A DNA stretch of 64,000 nucleotides, from NCBI GenBank assembly GCA_038214295.1, contig JBBQSA010000004.1, positions 1 through 64,000 on the forward strand, in the 5' to 3' direction. The notes under the pieces are model-generated. The model searched no databases and had not been told where the DNA came from. It saw only the letters and a list, made by a program, of their open reading frames with translations. Shown one piece after another: positions 17,775 through 26,191 of the stretch. The translations under genes and the position numbers were made by a program. Position 1 is the first letter of the stretch, and each line of letters opens with the position of its first letter. The DNA comes from SHZI01 sp038214295. GTDB lineage: Bacteria > Pseudomonadota > Gammaproteobacteria > Steroidobacterales > GCA-2729495.

Positions 17775-18100
17775 CTCCGTACGCAAACCGCCTGCGTCGG
17801 CGGCGCGAGGCGCTCCTGCTCCGGAGCGACTTTGAGCGGCTACGCTTGCGGATGCACCGGCGACAGCTGGAGGAAGTGGTCGACGGCGTGGACCGCGGCC
17901 TGGCCATGGTGCGCCGTTTCGCGACGCCGCCGGTGCTTGCGGTCGCCGGCGTGGCCGCGGCCCTCCTGCTTGGCGCTGGCCACATGAAGCGCACGCTTGC
18001 CTCTGCCATCGCGCTCCTCGGGCTGTTTCTGCGCGTGAGGTCGCTGAGGCGGATACTGGACCCGCGTGACGAGGATCAGGCAGTCAGGCGATCCCGGTAG
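17771..18100 (+). CDS. YqjK-like small membrane protein
   Basis: A 109-residue protein starting at GTG 17771, overlapping the yqjE-like stop as GTGA. It has a strongly basic N-terminal half (NRLRRRREALLLRSDFERLR), then a hydrophobic helix (PVLAVAGVAAALLLGAG) and a second weaker one. Position and composition match YqjK, the third gene of the yqjDEK unit, although sequence conservation in this family is low. The last 25 bases overlap the end of the convergent MFS gene. Confidence 0.65.
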   Translation: MTPYANRLRRRREALLLRSDFERLRLRMHRRQLEEVVDGVDRGLAMVRRFATPPVLAVAGVAAALLLGAGHMKRTLASAIALLGLFLRVRSLRRILDPRDEDQAVRRSR

Positions 18101-19290
18101 CGCAGCGCGGGGAACCAGCGCATCCAGAGCCCGCAGACTGCCAGCGTGCCGATGCCGCCAACGACGACTGCAGGCACCGTCCCAATGAGGGCTGCGACGG
18201 CTCCCGACTCGAATTCCCCCAGCTCGTTCGACGCCCCGATGAACACTGAATTGACGGCTGACACCCGGCCACGCATGGCATCGGGTGTGTCGTATTGCAC
18301 GAGGGTGGAGCGGACGAAGACGCTGATCATGTCGGCAGCGCCCAGCGCGAACAGGCACACACAGGACAACACGACGTTCGTGGACAGCCCAAAGCCGATG
18401 GTGGCTACGCCAAACACGGCCACTCCCTGGAACATCCGCAGGCCGCTCCGGGACTGGAGTGGGCGCTGGGCCAGCCAGAGCGCAACCAGCAGCGCGCCAA
18501 CCGCGGGCATGCTCCGCAGCAGCCCGAGACCTCCGGGCCCCACGTTGAGAATGTCGCGGGCATAGATGGGGAGGAGGGCAGTTGCCCCACCGAGCAGAAC
18601 GGCAAACAGGTCCAGCGAAATGGCGCCGAAGATGGCGGACCGCGAGCGGATGAAGCGAATCCCCGCGAGCAGTGTTTCCCAGGTGACATCGGCCGGTGCC
18701 GGTTGCGGCCGGCTGCGCATCAGGCCGAACAGCACGCAGCAGGCCAGGAAACAGGCAACTGCCGACCCGAAAGCGGCCGTGGGACCGAAATAGTAAAGGA
18801 GGCCGCCGAAGGCGGGGCCGGCGATGGTGGCCGTCTGCCAGATCGTCGAGTTCCACGCGATCGCATTGCCCAGCTGCTCCAACGGCACCAGGTTCGGAAC
18901 CAGTGCCTGACCGGCCGGATTCGCAAACGCGCGGCTCACGCCAAACACCAGCAGCAAGCCGTAGATCAGTTCCACGCGCGCTGAGCCGGTAGCCGCAATG
19001 ACCAGCAGCCCGGTAGCCGTGACGACGGTAACCAGGTAGCAGGCGACCAGGATCAGGCGTCGGTCATAGCGGTCCGCGGTGTGGCCTGTCAGCAGGGCCA
19101 GGGCAATGGCAGGCAGGAACGACGCCAGGCCCACGAGGCCCAGTGCGAACGGATCCCTGGTCAGGTCGTAGACGAGCCAGCCCACCGCGACGTTCTGGAC
19201 CTGGATGGCCAGGGCGGACAGGAACCGGGCCGTCAGGTACAGGCCGAAGTCCCGGTTGCTGAAGACGGCCGGTGACGGTAGGACGCTCAC
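18076..19290 (-). CDS. MFS transporter (EntS-like, MFS_3 group)
   Basis: A 404-residue polytopic membrane protein with about 12 helices. The start FSNRDFGLYLTARFLSALAI and VQNVAVGWLVYDLTRDPFAL are the standard opening of EntS/MefA-like exporters. The loop LTGHTADRYDRRLILVAC is the MFS motif A region (GxxxDRxxRR). The substrate is unknown; relatives export siderophores or macrolides. It overlaps the upstream epimerase gene by 4 bases (ATGA), so the two are translationally coupled. Confidence 0.88.
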   Translation of the reverse strand: MSVLPSPAVFSNRDFGLYLTARFLSALAIQVQNVAVGWLVYDLTRDPFALGLVGLASFLPAIALALLTGHTADRYDRRLILVACYLVTVVTATGLLVIAATGSARVELIYGLLLVFGVSRAFANPAGQALVPNLVPLEQLGNAIAWNSTIWQTATIAGPAFGGLLYYFGPTAAFGSAVACFLACCVLFGLMRSRPQPAPADVTWETLLAGIRFIRSRSAIFGAISLDLFAVLLGGATALLPIYARDILNVGPGGLGLLRSMPAVGALLVALWLAQRPLQSRSGLRMFQGVAVFGVATIGFGLSTNVVLSCVCLFALGAADMISVFVRSTLVQYDTPDAMRGRVSAVNSVFIGASNELGEFESGAVAALIGTVPAVVVGGIGTLAVCGLWMRWFPALRYRDRLTA

Positions 19291-20153
19291 CCCGCCAGTA
19301 GGTCATCACCCTCCCGCGAGCCCACCGGATCTGCAAAGGCAAAACCGGCGGCCTTGATGCGGGCGTTCGAGACGCCCTTCGGTCCCTTGACCACGCCGAG
19401 CCAGGTCACCGGCTCCAGGCTTGCGCGGGCCGCCACCTTCGCAAAGAAATCCTGCTTGTTCTGCGGAATATCGTTGAACAGGTTGAACAGGCCGGACAGG
19501 TGCTTGTCGACGGCAAAGGCAATGCCCCTGAGCACGTCATCCCGGTGAATGAGCATGGCGTCGGACTGGCCGTCGAAAGGAATCTGCTTGCCGGCAATGT
19601 GGCGCAGTTCGTTGGCATGCTCGCGGCCGGGCCCATAGATCGTGCCCGTGCGAAAATTGCACACGTGCCGCGAATCGGTGCCGAGCGCGGCCAGCTTCTG
19701 TTCCGTCTCGATGAACACCTGGGCTGCTGGCGAGGCGGCATTGGGCGGCGTGGTCTCCGTTACTGGCGACACACCGTGGGCATCGCCGTAGGCATTCAGC
19801 GAGCTGCAGAAGACAATCTGGCGGAGATTCGGTGCCGCGTCGAGTGCGCCAATGAGACCCTCTGCCGTGCCCACGTAGGAGTCCCGGTAGGCCACCGGGT
19901 CCATGAACGGCTTGCCGTCCCTGACGCCAAGCCCACCCGCCATGGTCAGGATTACCACATCGGCCCCGTCAATGAGCTTGCGCATCCCCGCCACGTCGCT
20001 GCCCTTGGTCACGATTACCTTGTCTGCCACGGCGGACAACTCTGTGGCGCGGTCCTCGCGAGTCGTGGTTACCCGGACTTCATGGCCCTGCTTGCGGAAA
20101 TGGCGCGCAGCGGCCATTCCCGTGTAGGCGGCACCGACGATCGCGATTTTCAT
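19287..20153 (-). CDS. NAD-dependent epimerase/dehydratase family protein
   Basis: A 288-residue extended-SDR protein. It opens MKIAIVGAAYTGMAAARHFR, the glycine-rich NAD(P) site (with Ala for one Gly), followed by VRVTTTREDRATEL. The stretch QIVFCSSLNAYGDAHGVSP carries the SDR Ser and Tyr positions; the usual YxxxK is weak. The start is the ATG at 20153; sequence further upstream is non-coding in appearance. It overlaps the MFS gene (ATGA) and is divergent from the DUF120-HAD gene, with 105 bases between them. Function not deducible. Confidence 0.78.
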   Translation of the reverse strand: MKIAIVGAAYTGMAAARHFRKQGHEVRVTTTREDRATELSAVADKVIVTKGSDVAGMRKLIDGADVVILTMAGGLGVRDGKPFMDPVAYRDSYVGTAEGLIGALDAAPNLRQIVFCSSLNAYGDAHGVSPVTETTPPNAASPAAQVFIETEQKLAALGTDSRHVCNFRTGTIYGPGREHANELRHIAGKQIPFDGQSDAMLIHRDDVLRGIAFAVDKHLSGLFNLFNDIPQNKQDFFAKVAARASLEPVTWLGVVKGPKGVSNARIKAAGFAFADPVGSREGDDLLAG

Positions 20154-20258
20154 GGTCTGCAAGTCCTTAGTTATAGGGTAAGGGCGGAAGTCTAGCAGCC
20201 GCGGTTGCCGCCTACCGCCGGCGCTCGGCACAATCACCGCTGCATGGAGTGCGGGACC

Positions 20259-21314
20259 ATGATGCTCGATATCGTCGGACGGGTGCGTACGGGACTGGGC
20301 AAGGGCGCGGGTTTTACGGCCCTGCCCTGGGCGCACCGCCAGTTCCTTCACTGCCTCGGCATCGAGTCCTTTCCGGGCACCTTCAACCTGCAGGTGGACC
20401 CGGCGGGGCTGGCGGCCTGGCAGGCCCTGCAGGCCCAGCCCGGACTGCCTCTCGTGCCGGAACGGGCGACCGACTGCGGTGCGCGGTGCTATCCGGTGCT
20501 GGCCTTGGGGCCGCGCCAGGTGGCGGTCACGGCGGGGATCGTGCTGCCGGCGGTCCCGGGGTACTCGCCGGACCAGGTGGAGTTGCTGGCCGCCGTGGGA
20601 CTGCGGGAGGCGCTGCAGGTCGCCGATGGTGACCTCGTCACGCTCAGGACCGTGCCGGCAAGGAACCGCCGGGCCGTCCTCTTTGACGTGGATGGCACGC
20701 TGGTCAACTCCATCGAGGGCTACCGTCTGGCGGCGGAGCGCGCCGTTGAGCCCTTTGGCTGGTCAGTACCCGCGGACGCGGTGTCCCGGGCGCTGAATTT
20801 CGGCGACCCCTTCTGGGACCTGGTGGTGCCCGCCGAGTCACGGGGGGATCCCGAGCTTGCCGCGCGCCTGCGCCAGGCCACCATGACTCACTGGCCCCGC
20901 ATCCTGGAGAGCGTCCGCCTCTATCCCGGGATTGGCGAGACGCTTGCCATGCTGAAGGCAGCCGGCGTCCGGCTGGGCATCTGCACCGCCTCCCGGGGCG
21001 AGTCATTTCGCCCGCTGGAGGAGGCCGGGCTGCTCGAATACTTTGAGGCGATCGTGACCGCCGAGGATGTCGTGCGGCGCAAGCCGGATCCCGAGGGCAT
21101 CCTCCTGTGCATGGAGCGCATGGGCCTCGCGGCTGGCGAAACCGTGTATGTCGGGGACACCGTGGCGGATATTCGTGCCAGCCGCGCGGCGGGGCTCTAC
21201 GCGGTGGGGGTGCTTACCGGTGCCGGCAGCTCCCCGCTCCTGTCCGGCGCCGGGGCGCACCGGATCCTGCCTGACCTCGGGCACCTGCCCGGACTCCTGC
21301 TCGGTGGCGGCTGA
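20259..21314 (+). CDS. DUF120 (CTP-dependent riboflavin kinase-like) domain fused to HAD phosphatase
   Basis: A 351-residue two-domain protein. Residues 1-131 match the whole archaeal RibK fold (CTP-dependent riboflavin kinase, DUF120): GRVRTGLGKGAGF (7-19), FPGTFNLQV (38-46, equivalent to the GTLN magnesium/nucleotide motif), GARCYPV (74-80) and GLREALQVADGDLVTLRT (114-131). Residues 137-351 are a HAD hydrolase with motif I LFDVDGTLVNS (Asp143, Asp145), motif II ICTAS, Lys275 in RRKPDPEG and motif IV VYVGDTVAD (Asp300, Asp304). The start 20259 has GGAG 9 bases upstream; ATG 20244 is an alternative. A flavin kinase/phosphatase pair is the simplest reading, but this is inference. Confidence 0.85.
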   Translation: MMLDIVGRVRTGLGKGAGFTALPWAHRQFLHCLGIESFPGTFNLQVDPAGLAAWQALQAQPGLPLVPERATDCGARCYPVLALGPRQVAVTAGIVLPAVPGYSPDQVELLAAVGLREALQVADGDLVTLRTVPARNRRAVLFDVDGTLVNSIEGYRLAAERAVEPFGWSVPADAVSRALNFGDPFWDLVVPAESRGDPELAARLRQATMTHWPRILESVRLYPGIGETLAMLKAAGVRLGICTASRGESFRPLEEAGLLEYFEAIVTAEDVVRRKPDPEGILLCMERMGLAAGETVYVGDTVADIRASRAAGLYAVGVLTGAGSSPLLSGAGAHRILPDLGHLPGLLLGGG

Positions 21315-21338
21315 GCAGCCGTCGTGACTGCCAAGCCG

Positions 21339-22820
21339 TCAGCGCGGCCAGTTCTTCCAGTACCCGGCCCAGTGCCTGTCGACCAGTGCCCGGGTTCCGG
21401 GGCTGTGCTCATCCAGCAACACGCGGGACACGGCGGGCCACTTCTCCGGACCACCCTCGGCCGGCAGCTGGCGCGTGGCATCGATCACCATCTTGCTGGT
21501 GAGCCAGCGGGTGGGGGCGCTCGGGTCCAGGGGAAAACCCTTCGTCTGCGGGATCAGCAGCGATGCGGGGCTTGGCTGCCAGCGCGTGCCCAGTGCGTGG
21601 AATATCTGTTCCTTGTTGTGGAGGTCGATGTCCTTGTCTACGACGATAATTGCCTTGCTGAACATGTCGCCGGCCGCCAGGTACTGGCCGGCGACCATGC
21701 CGTCGCCCGGAAGGCGCTTGTCGATGCTCACCAGCACCACGCCGTTGGTCTCAACCGGCCGGTAGAGGTCCACGAGGTTCGGCAGCAGTTTCCTGTAACG
21801 CGCAAAATTGGCAACGGCCTGGGGCATGCTCATGGTCAGCTTCGTCACGCCGGCAAAGGCATTGACCAGCCAGGGCTTGCGCCGATGGGTGATGGCCCGG
21901 ACGTGCATGACAAAGTTCCAGGGCTTCGGCAGGCCCATGTACCCGTAGACCTCGCCGTAGGGGCCTTCTTCCTCGCCCTGGTCGGTCGGGATCTCTCCTT
22001 CGATGACGATTTCGGCAAGGGCCGGCACGCGTACCGGACTGGTCTCGCAGGCCACCAGGTCCACGGGCCGGCCGCGCAGACCCCCGGCGATCTCAAGCTC
22101 GTCCTCGCCGAGCCCGGCCAGCTTGGAGGTGCCGATGGAGAACGTGATCGGGTCGACCCCGATGACGACAGCGGCCGGCAGGTTTGCCTCGCCACGCTTC
22201 CTTGCCCGCTGGATGAAGTTCCACCCGTGCTGGCCGATCTCGCAGTTCACGCCGAGCTTGCGTGCGCCCTTTACCTGGCAGCGGTAGGTCGCCACGTTCC
22301 TGCCGAGTTCCGGGTCCTCCATGAAGACCGTTCCGGCCGTGATGTAAGGCCCGGCATCGCCCGGATTGGTCTGCAGCCAGGGAAACTGACCCAGGTCCGC
22401 CTGCTCGCCCAGGGCCACCACTTCCTTGACAGGGGACGCAGAGCGCGGGATCTCCCGGGGCGCTATCCGTGGCCAGCGGCCGTCGTTGCTCAACAGCCGG
22501 GCCAGGTGCTCGCGGGTGGTGCGGTAGAGGTGCCGGTCATCCGCGTCCACGTTCGGCACACCGTAGGCGAGCGCCTCGGCGAGCCAGCCCGGGAACAGGT
22601 TGCCGAGCACAGGGCCGTCGTGCCAGCGGCCGCCGGTTTTCACGCGCTCGATGAGGAAGGCCGGGGCGGCGTGGTAGCCCATCTCCTCGATCATCCGGTA
22701 CGCAAAGCCTGTGGCCTCGAACTGGTCCTGGTCCATGCTCTCGAGGCGCAGCAGTCGGCCACGCTCCTCGAGCGCGTGGACGTAGTCCCGCAGGGAGTCG
22801 AAGGGTCCGGTCAGCGGCAA
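21339..22820 (-). CDS. UbiD family (de)carboxylase, second copy
   Basis: A 493-residue UbiD-family, prenyl-FMN-dependent (de)carboxylase. Catalytic residues are in place: Arg180 (NVATYRCQV) and the Glu pair Glu285/Glu290 in EGPYGEVYGY, a classic UbiD motif, followed by AITHRRKPWLVNAFAG. It starts 19 bases after the CoA-transferase stop in the same orientation, so the two form an operon; a CoA transferase next to UbiD fits degradation of an aromatic or unsaturated acid via its CoA ester (inference). It converges with the DUF120-HAD gene, leaving 24 bases. Confidence 0.88.
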   Translation of the reverse strand: MPLTGPFDSLRDYVHALEERGRLLRLESMDQDQFEATGFAYRMIEEMGYHAAPAFLIERVKTGGRWHDGPVLGNLFPGWLAEALAYGVPNVDADDRHLYRTTREHLARLLSNDGRWPRIAPREIPRSASPVKEVVALGEQADLGQFPWLQTNPGDAGPYITAGTVFMEDPELGRNVATYRCQVKGARKLGVNCEIGQHGWNFIQRARKRGEANLPAAVVIGVDPITFSIGTSKLAGLGEDELEIAGGLRGRPVDLVACETSPVRVPALAEIVIEGEIPTDQGEEEGPYGEVYGYMGLPKPWNFVMHVRAITHRRKPWLVNAFAGVTKLTMSMPQAVANFARYRKLLPNLVDLYRPVETNGVVLVSIDKRLPGDGMVAGQYLAAGDMFSKAIIVVDKDIDLHNKEQIFHALGTRWQPSPASLLIPQTKGFPLDPSAPTRWLTSKMVIDATRQLPAEGGPEKWPAVSRVLLDEHSPGTRALVDRHWAGYWKNWPR

Positions 22821-22839
22821 CGTCGGGCTCCAGGGGCGG

Positions 22840-24048
22840 TCAGATCACTCCGTCGCGGGCCAGGGCGGCGAGGTCGTCGGGTCCGTAGCCGAGGAGGCTG
22901 CCAAGCACCTCGGTGTTGTGAGCACCGACGGCGGGACCGGGCCAGTCCGTCCGGCCGGGGGTGTCGCTCAGGAACGGCATCATCGCGGGAATCTTCAGCG
23001 GCTGACCGTTGACCTGCACTTCCTCGAACAGGCCCCGGGCATTGAAGTGCGGATCGGCCAGCATGTCCACCACGCTGTAGATCGGGCCCGATGGAACGTC
23101 GGCCCTGCCGAGCACATCGAGGACTTCGGCGGCGCTGAGCGAATCCGTCCAGGCGCCGATCGCTTCGTCCAGTTCCTTCTCGTGCACTACCCGGCCGGCA
23201 TTGTCTGCCATGCGCGGATCGTCGGCCAGGTCCGGCCGTCCCATGGCCTGCATGAGGCGCTTGTAGATGGAATCGCCATTCCCGCCGATGATCACGAACT
23301 TCCGGTCCTTGCAGCGGTAGGTGTTGGTGGGAACGATACCGGTCAACGTGGAGCCGGAGGGCTCACGCACGACCCCGGCCCCGGAGTACTCGGGGACCAC
23401 GCCTTCCATCAGGTTGAACACGGACTCATACAGTGCCGCATCGATGACCTGGCCGCGCTTCTGCGGATCCCGCGTGCGCTGGATGCAGGCGAGCAGGACG
23501 CCGAGCACGCAGTGGATGCCGGCCAGCGTGTCGCCGATGCTGAGATTCGGCCGGACCGGGGCCTCGCCGGGAAAGCCGTTGACATACCGGAAGCCGCCGA
23601 CCCCCTCGCACACCGAGGCAAAGCCCGGCTTGGAGGCGTAGGGGCCGTTCTGGCCGTAGCCGGAAATTCGTCCGTAGATCAGGCCGGGATTCTTCTGCCA
23701 GATGTCGGCCGGTCCCAGGCCCCACTTCTCCAGGGTCCCGGGCCGGAAATTCTCGATGAGCACGTCCGACTTCAGGGCCAGTTCGCGCGCCAGGGCACGG
23801 CCCTTCGGGGTCCTGAGGTCGATGGTCACGGATTTCTTGTTGCGGCCCAGGCTGTGCCACCACAGCGATACGCCATCCTTCATCACCCGCCAGGTGCGAA
23901 TGGGGTCACCGGCGCCCGGTGGCTCGATCTTGATAACCTCCGCGCCAAAGTACCCCAGCACGCTGGCGGCAAAGGGCCCCGCCAGGAGCTGACCCATTTC
24001 GAGTACGCGGTAGCCGTCGAGAGGGCGTTGCCCCTTGCCTGTTTCCAT
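22840..24048 (-). CDS. CaiB/BaiF (class III) CoA transferase
   Basis: A 402-residue family III CoA transferase, close to the usual length. The N-terminal GYRVLEMGQLLAGPFAASVL and YFGAEVIKIEPPGAGD are standard, as is SVTIDLRTPKGRALARELAL. The catalytic aspartate is Asp173 in PNLSIGDTLAGIHC. These enzymes move CoA between carboxylic acids through an aspartyl-CoA thioester. Upstream in the unit with UbiD (19-base gap), it likely activates or recycles the UbiD substrate or product (inference). Confidence 0.92.
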   Translation of the reverse strand: METGKGQRPLDGYRVLEMGQLLAGPFAASVLGYFGAEVIKIEPPGAGDPIRTWRVMKDGVSLWWHSLGRNKKSVTIDLRTPKGRALARELALKSDVLIENFRPGTLEKWGLGPADIWQKNPGLIYGRISGYGQNGPYASKPGFASVCEGVGGFRYVNGFPGEAPVRPNLSIGDTLAGIHCVLGVLLACIQRTRDPQKRGQVIDAALYESVFNLMEGVVPEYSGAGVVREPSGSTLTGIVPTNTYRCKDRKFVIIGGNGDSIYKRLMQAMGRPDLADDPRMADNAGRVVHEKELDEAIGAWTDSLSAAEVLDVLGRADVPSGPIYSVVDMLADPHFNARGLFEEVQVNGQPLKIPAMMPFLSDTPGRTDWPGPAVGAHNTEVLGSLLGYGPDDLAALARDGVI

Positions 24049-24197
24049 GTCGGGTGCTCGCTGAAGGGACTGAACTTATTGTGATTTCTTGGGGCCGGAC
24101 GCCGGCTGGCCGGCGCGCCCCATTCTGCCAGTTCCACGGGTCCGGCGTCATGCCCCACATGACCGGACGGCAGGCGCCGATCCCGGTGGCCGGAATC
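24049..24197. other. Intergenic region upstream of the CoA transferase-UbiD unit
   Basis: 149 bases between the ATPase stop and the CoA-transferase start, both genes on the minus strand. It must contain the promoter for the CoA transferase-UbiD unit. I see no convincing terminator or operator. Confidence 0.3.
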
Positions 24198-25049
24198 TCA
24201 GCTGGCGGATCGCCGCCGGATGGCGGCCACGACCATCTGCAGGAAGTCCTGCTCGTCCCGCAGGCCGCCGATGTCCCTGGCATCCACGGTGTAGCCAAGC
24301 CGGTCCGCCAGCGCGGCGTACCGGGGTCGGCGGTGCTGGACGAGCCGGGGGAATATCCAGCGTACAAAATCGTCAGGATCGATGTCGTTGGCGGAGCCCA
24401 CGCCGGTCTCGCCCCGGTATATGGCCAACTCGCGATCAAGGAAGTCCTCCCGGTAGTAGAGGGGCTTCGGCGTTGCGGCGGCGCGCCGGATCAGTTCCTG
24501 CTCCATGTCGTCGCCGGCGCGCAGGTAGAGAACCAGGGTGTGCTCAGCCAGCGTGTGCAGCATGGCCGGATCGTCCAGCTCGCAGAGGCTGCCACCGGCG
24601 TCATTCAGGAAGTGATCGTAACCATAAATTTCCTTGGCCTTGACGATGAAGTCGGCCACGTCCTTCATGGCGGCGATCTCCGCCTGACCGTGCAGACGCT
24701 GGCGCCGCTTGAACTCGTCGAGCGGCAGGCCGCCGCGGTCCCGGGCGCCAATCTTGCCCAGGAATGTGGAAATCGGGCTGAGATTGTGGACGGTGATGTT
24801 GCTGGCTATATAGATGGAGTCGCCGCGAAGGAGGTCCCGGAGGAAGTCCACCTGCATTGCCTGGCGCTTGATGTTGTCGAGGATCGGCTCCTCGAGGTAC
24901 TTGGTGCCGATCCGGTAGTCGCCGGAGTAGTGGAACCAGGACGACTGGGGCAGCTTGTAGGCAAGCGTCGTCTTGCCGACCCCGGACATGCCGAGGAGGG
25001 TGACAGCGCGACGCGGCCATGCCAGGAACTGTTCAGGGGTGAGAAGCAT
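24198..25049 (-). CDS. P-loop ATPase of unknown function
   Basis: A 283-residue protein with a clear Walker A, LLGMSGVGKTTLAYKLP (Lys26, Thr27), close to the N-terminus, as in small nucleoside-kinase-like P-loop proteins. The body contains WFHYSGDYRIGTKYLEEPIL and VADFIVKAKEIYGYDHFLND. A candidate Walker B is HTLVLYLRAGDD. I do not recognise a named family beyond conserved proteobacterial ATPase. It lies 24 bases downstream of the HNH gene on the same strand, so they are probably co-transcribed. Kinase activity on a small substrate is possible but unsupported. Confidence 0.65.
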   Translation of the reverse strand: MLLTPEQFLAWPRRAVTLLGMSGVGKTTLAYKLPQSSWFHYSGDYRIGTKYLEEPILDNIKRQAMQVDFLRDLLRGDSIYIASNITVHNLSPISTFLGKIGARDRGGLPLDEFKRRQRLHGQAEIAAMKDVADFIVKAKEIYGYDHFLNDAGGSLCELDDPAMLHTLAEHTLVLYLRAGDDMEQELIRRAAATPKPLYYREDFLDRELAIYRGETGVGSANDIDPDDFVRWIFPRLVQHRRPRYAALADRLGYTVDARDIGGLRDEQDFLQMVVAAIRRRSAS

Positions 25050-25073
25050 GCCAGCGAGTATACCGGCCGGCGC

Positions 25074-26081
25074 TCAGAGTCCGGCGAGCCGGCGGTGCAG
25101 ATCGAGCGCCTCGGTGCTTGGCCGCTGACTCTCCTCCTTGGGGTAGCGAAGGGGGCGGCCGGCAAGAATCCGGTAGCTGGTCTGCAGGAGGTCGTCCGCC
25201 ATGACAATCGACATGGTTCCCGTGTCGATGGCCATCTTGCCGAGATCAAAGAGGGTGTGAATATCGGCGCGCAGGAGCAGGCCATTCGTGGGGTCGTGGG
25301 TCAATTTGCCCCGGAACGGCACGATGCACGTGGCCTCGAGGGCATCGATCGCGTTGAAGTTCGTGATTGCGCAACGGAAATCGTAGGCTTCCAGGAGCGC
25401 GTGACGGAAGGCGGGCGGTCCCCGGCGCCTGATGATGGTGCCCACGACGGCCTGCCTGCCGTCCTTGCTGTTCTGGGGCTCGAAGACCTGTAGCCGAGCC
25501 ATGTCCCGCTCGGAAACACGGATCATGCCGCTCATGTCCAGGATCGGGCCTCCGACGCCGGTGTTGAGCAGGCGCCGGCGGGCGAAGCGCTCGACGCTGC
25601 CGAAATCCGCCTCGATCCGGTCCATAGCTTCTGGTGGAACACAGGCGAGCTCCGCCGGTTCCACGGCGAGGTATTCCGCGAGTTCGCTGTAGGGAATGCC
25701 GAGGGAAATCGGCTCGGAAAGGAAGAACAGGAATTCCCTGACATCCTCAGCCTCCGTCTCGCTATCCCAGATGGCCTGGGCTGCCCTGGCGTTCTCGTAG
25801 CGCCCCAGGACCTTGGCGTAGTGCCGGAAGGAGTTGTTCTCGACCATGAGAATGAAGTCGCCAACTCCCATGACGAACCAGTTTTCGACGTTTTCCGGGG
25901 TGCCGCGCAGGCCCCAGGCAAAGAATCCGTGGCCCCGCCGCTCGATGTCGATCAGTTCCGGGTAGGTCGCATCGCTGAAGCTGCGGATAATGAGCTGGCG
26001 CTCTATGGACGCCACGATGGATCGCTCGAGATCCACCCGGTCGCGCTGCGACTCGATGCTGGCGATGAAGATCTTGGCCAT
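25074..26081 (-). CDS. HNH nuclease-like protein with EVE/PUA-like N-terminus and altered first His
   Basis: A 335-residue protein. Residues about 45-125 (GFFAWGLRGTPENVENW, MGVGDFILMVENN, VLGRYEN, AIWDSETEAEDVREFLFFL) resemble the PUA/EVE-like modules that sense modified bases in some restriction nucleases. Residues 222-286 are an HNH_2-type nuclease domain: HALLEAYDFRCAITN, DALEATCIVPF, NGLLLRADIHTLFDLG. The Asn266 and His275 positions are kept, but the first His of the motif (normally LEAAHIxP) is Cys252; the codon is TGC. A modification-dependent nuclease or an inactive derivative are both possible. It is followed by a P-loop ATPase gene. Confidence 0.75.
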   Translation of the reverse strand: MAKIFIASIESQRDRVDLERSIVASIERQLIIRSFSDATYPELIDIERRGHGFFAWGLRGTPENVENWFVMGVGDFILMVENNSFRHYAKVLGRYENARAAQAIWDSETEAEDVREFLFFLSEPISLGIPYSELAEYLAVEPAELACVPPEAMDRIEADFGSVERFARRRLLNTGVGGPILDMSGMIRVSERDMARLQVFEPQNSKDGRQAVVGTIIRRRGPPAFRHALLEAYDFRCAITNFNAIDALEATCIVPFRGKLTHDPTNGLLLRADIHTLFDLGKMAIDTGTMSIVMADDLLQTSYRILAGRPLRYPKEESQRPSTEALDLHRRLAGL

Positions 26082-26191
26082 CGGGCCGCGATTCTAGCTC
26101 ACAACGGCCGCGGGCGTTCCGGACCCTGTAGCCGGGGGGCAGAACGGGTATCATTAGCCGCGTTTTTTCCTGATCCGACCATGGCGTATTC

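Noticed and set aside
21324..23012. 562-codon plus-strand frame over the UbiD gene
   Set aside because: Shadow of the UbiD gene with no recognisable motif. The same applies to 24054-25493, 42897-44396, 50739-51968 and 57966-59681.
26082..26191. Threonine leader peptide and attenuator upstream of thrA
   Set aside because: No short Thr/Ile-rich frame and no terminator-antiterminator pair was found in the 110 bases upstream.
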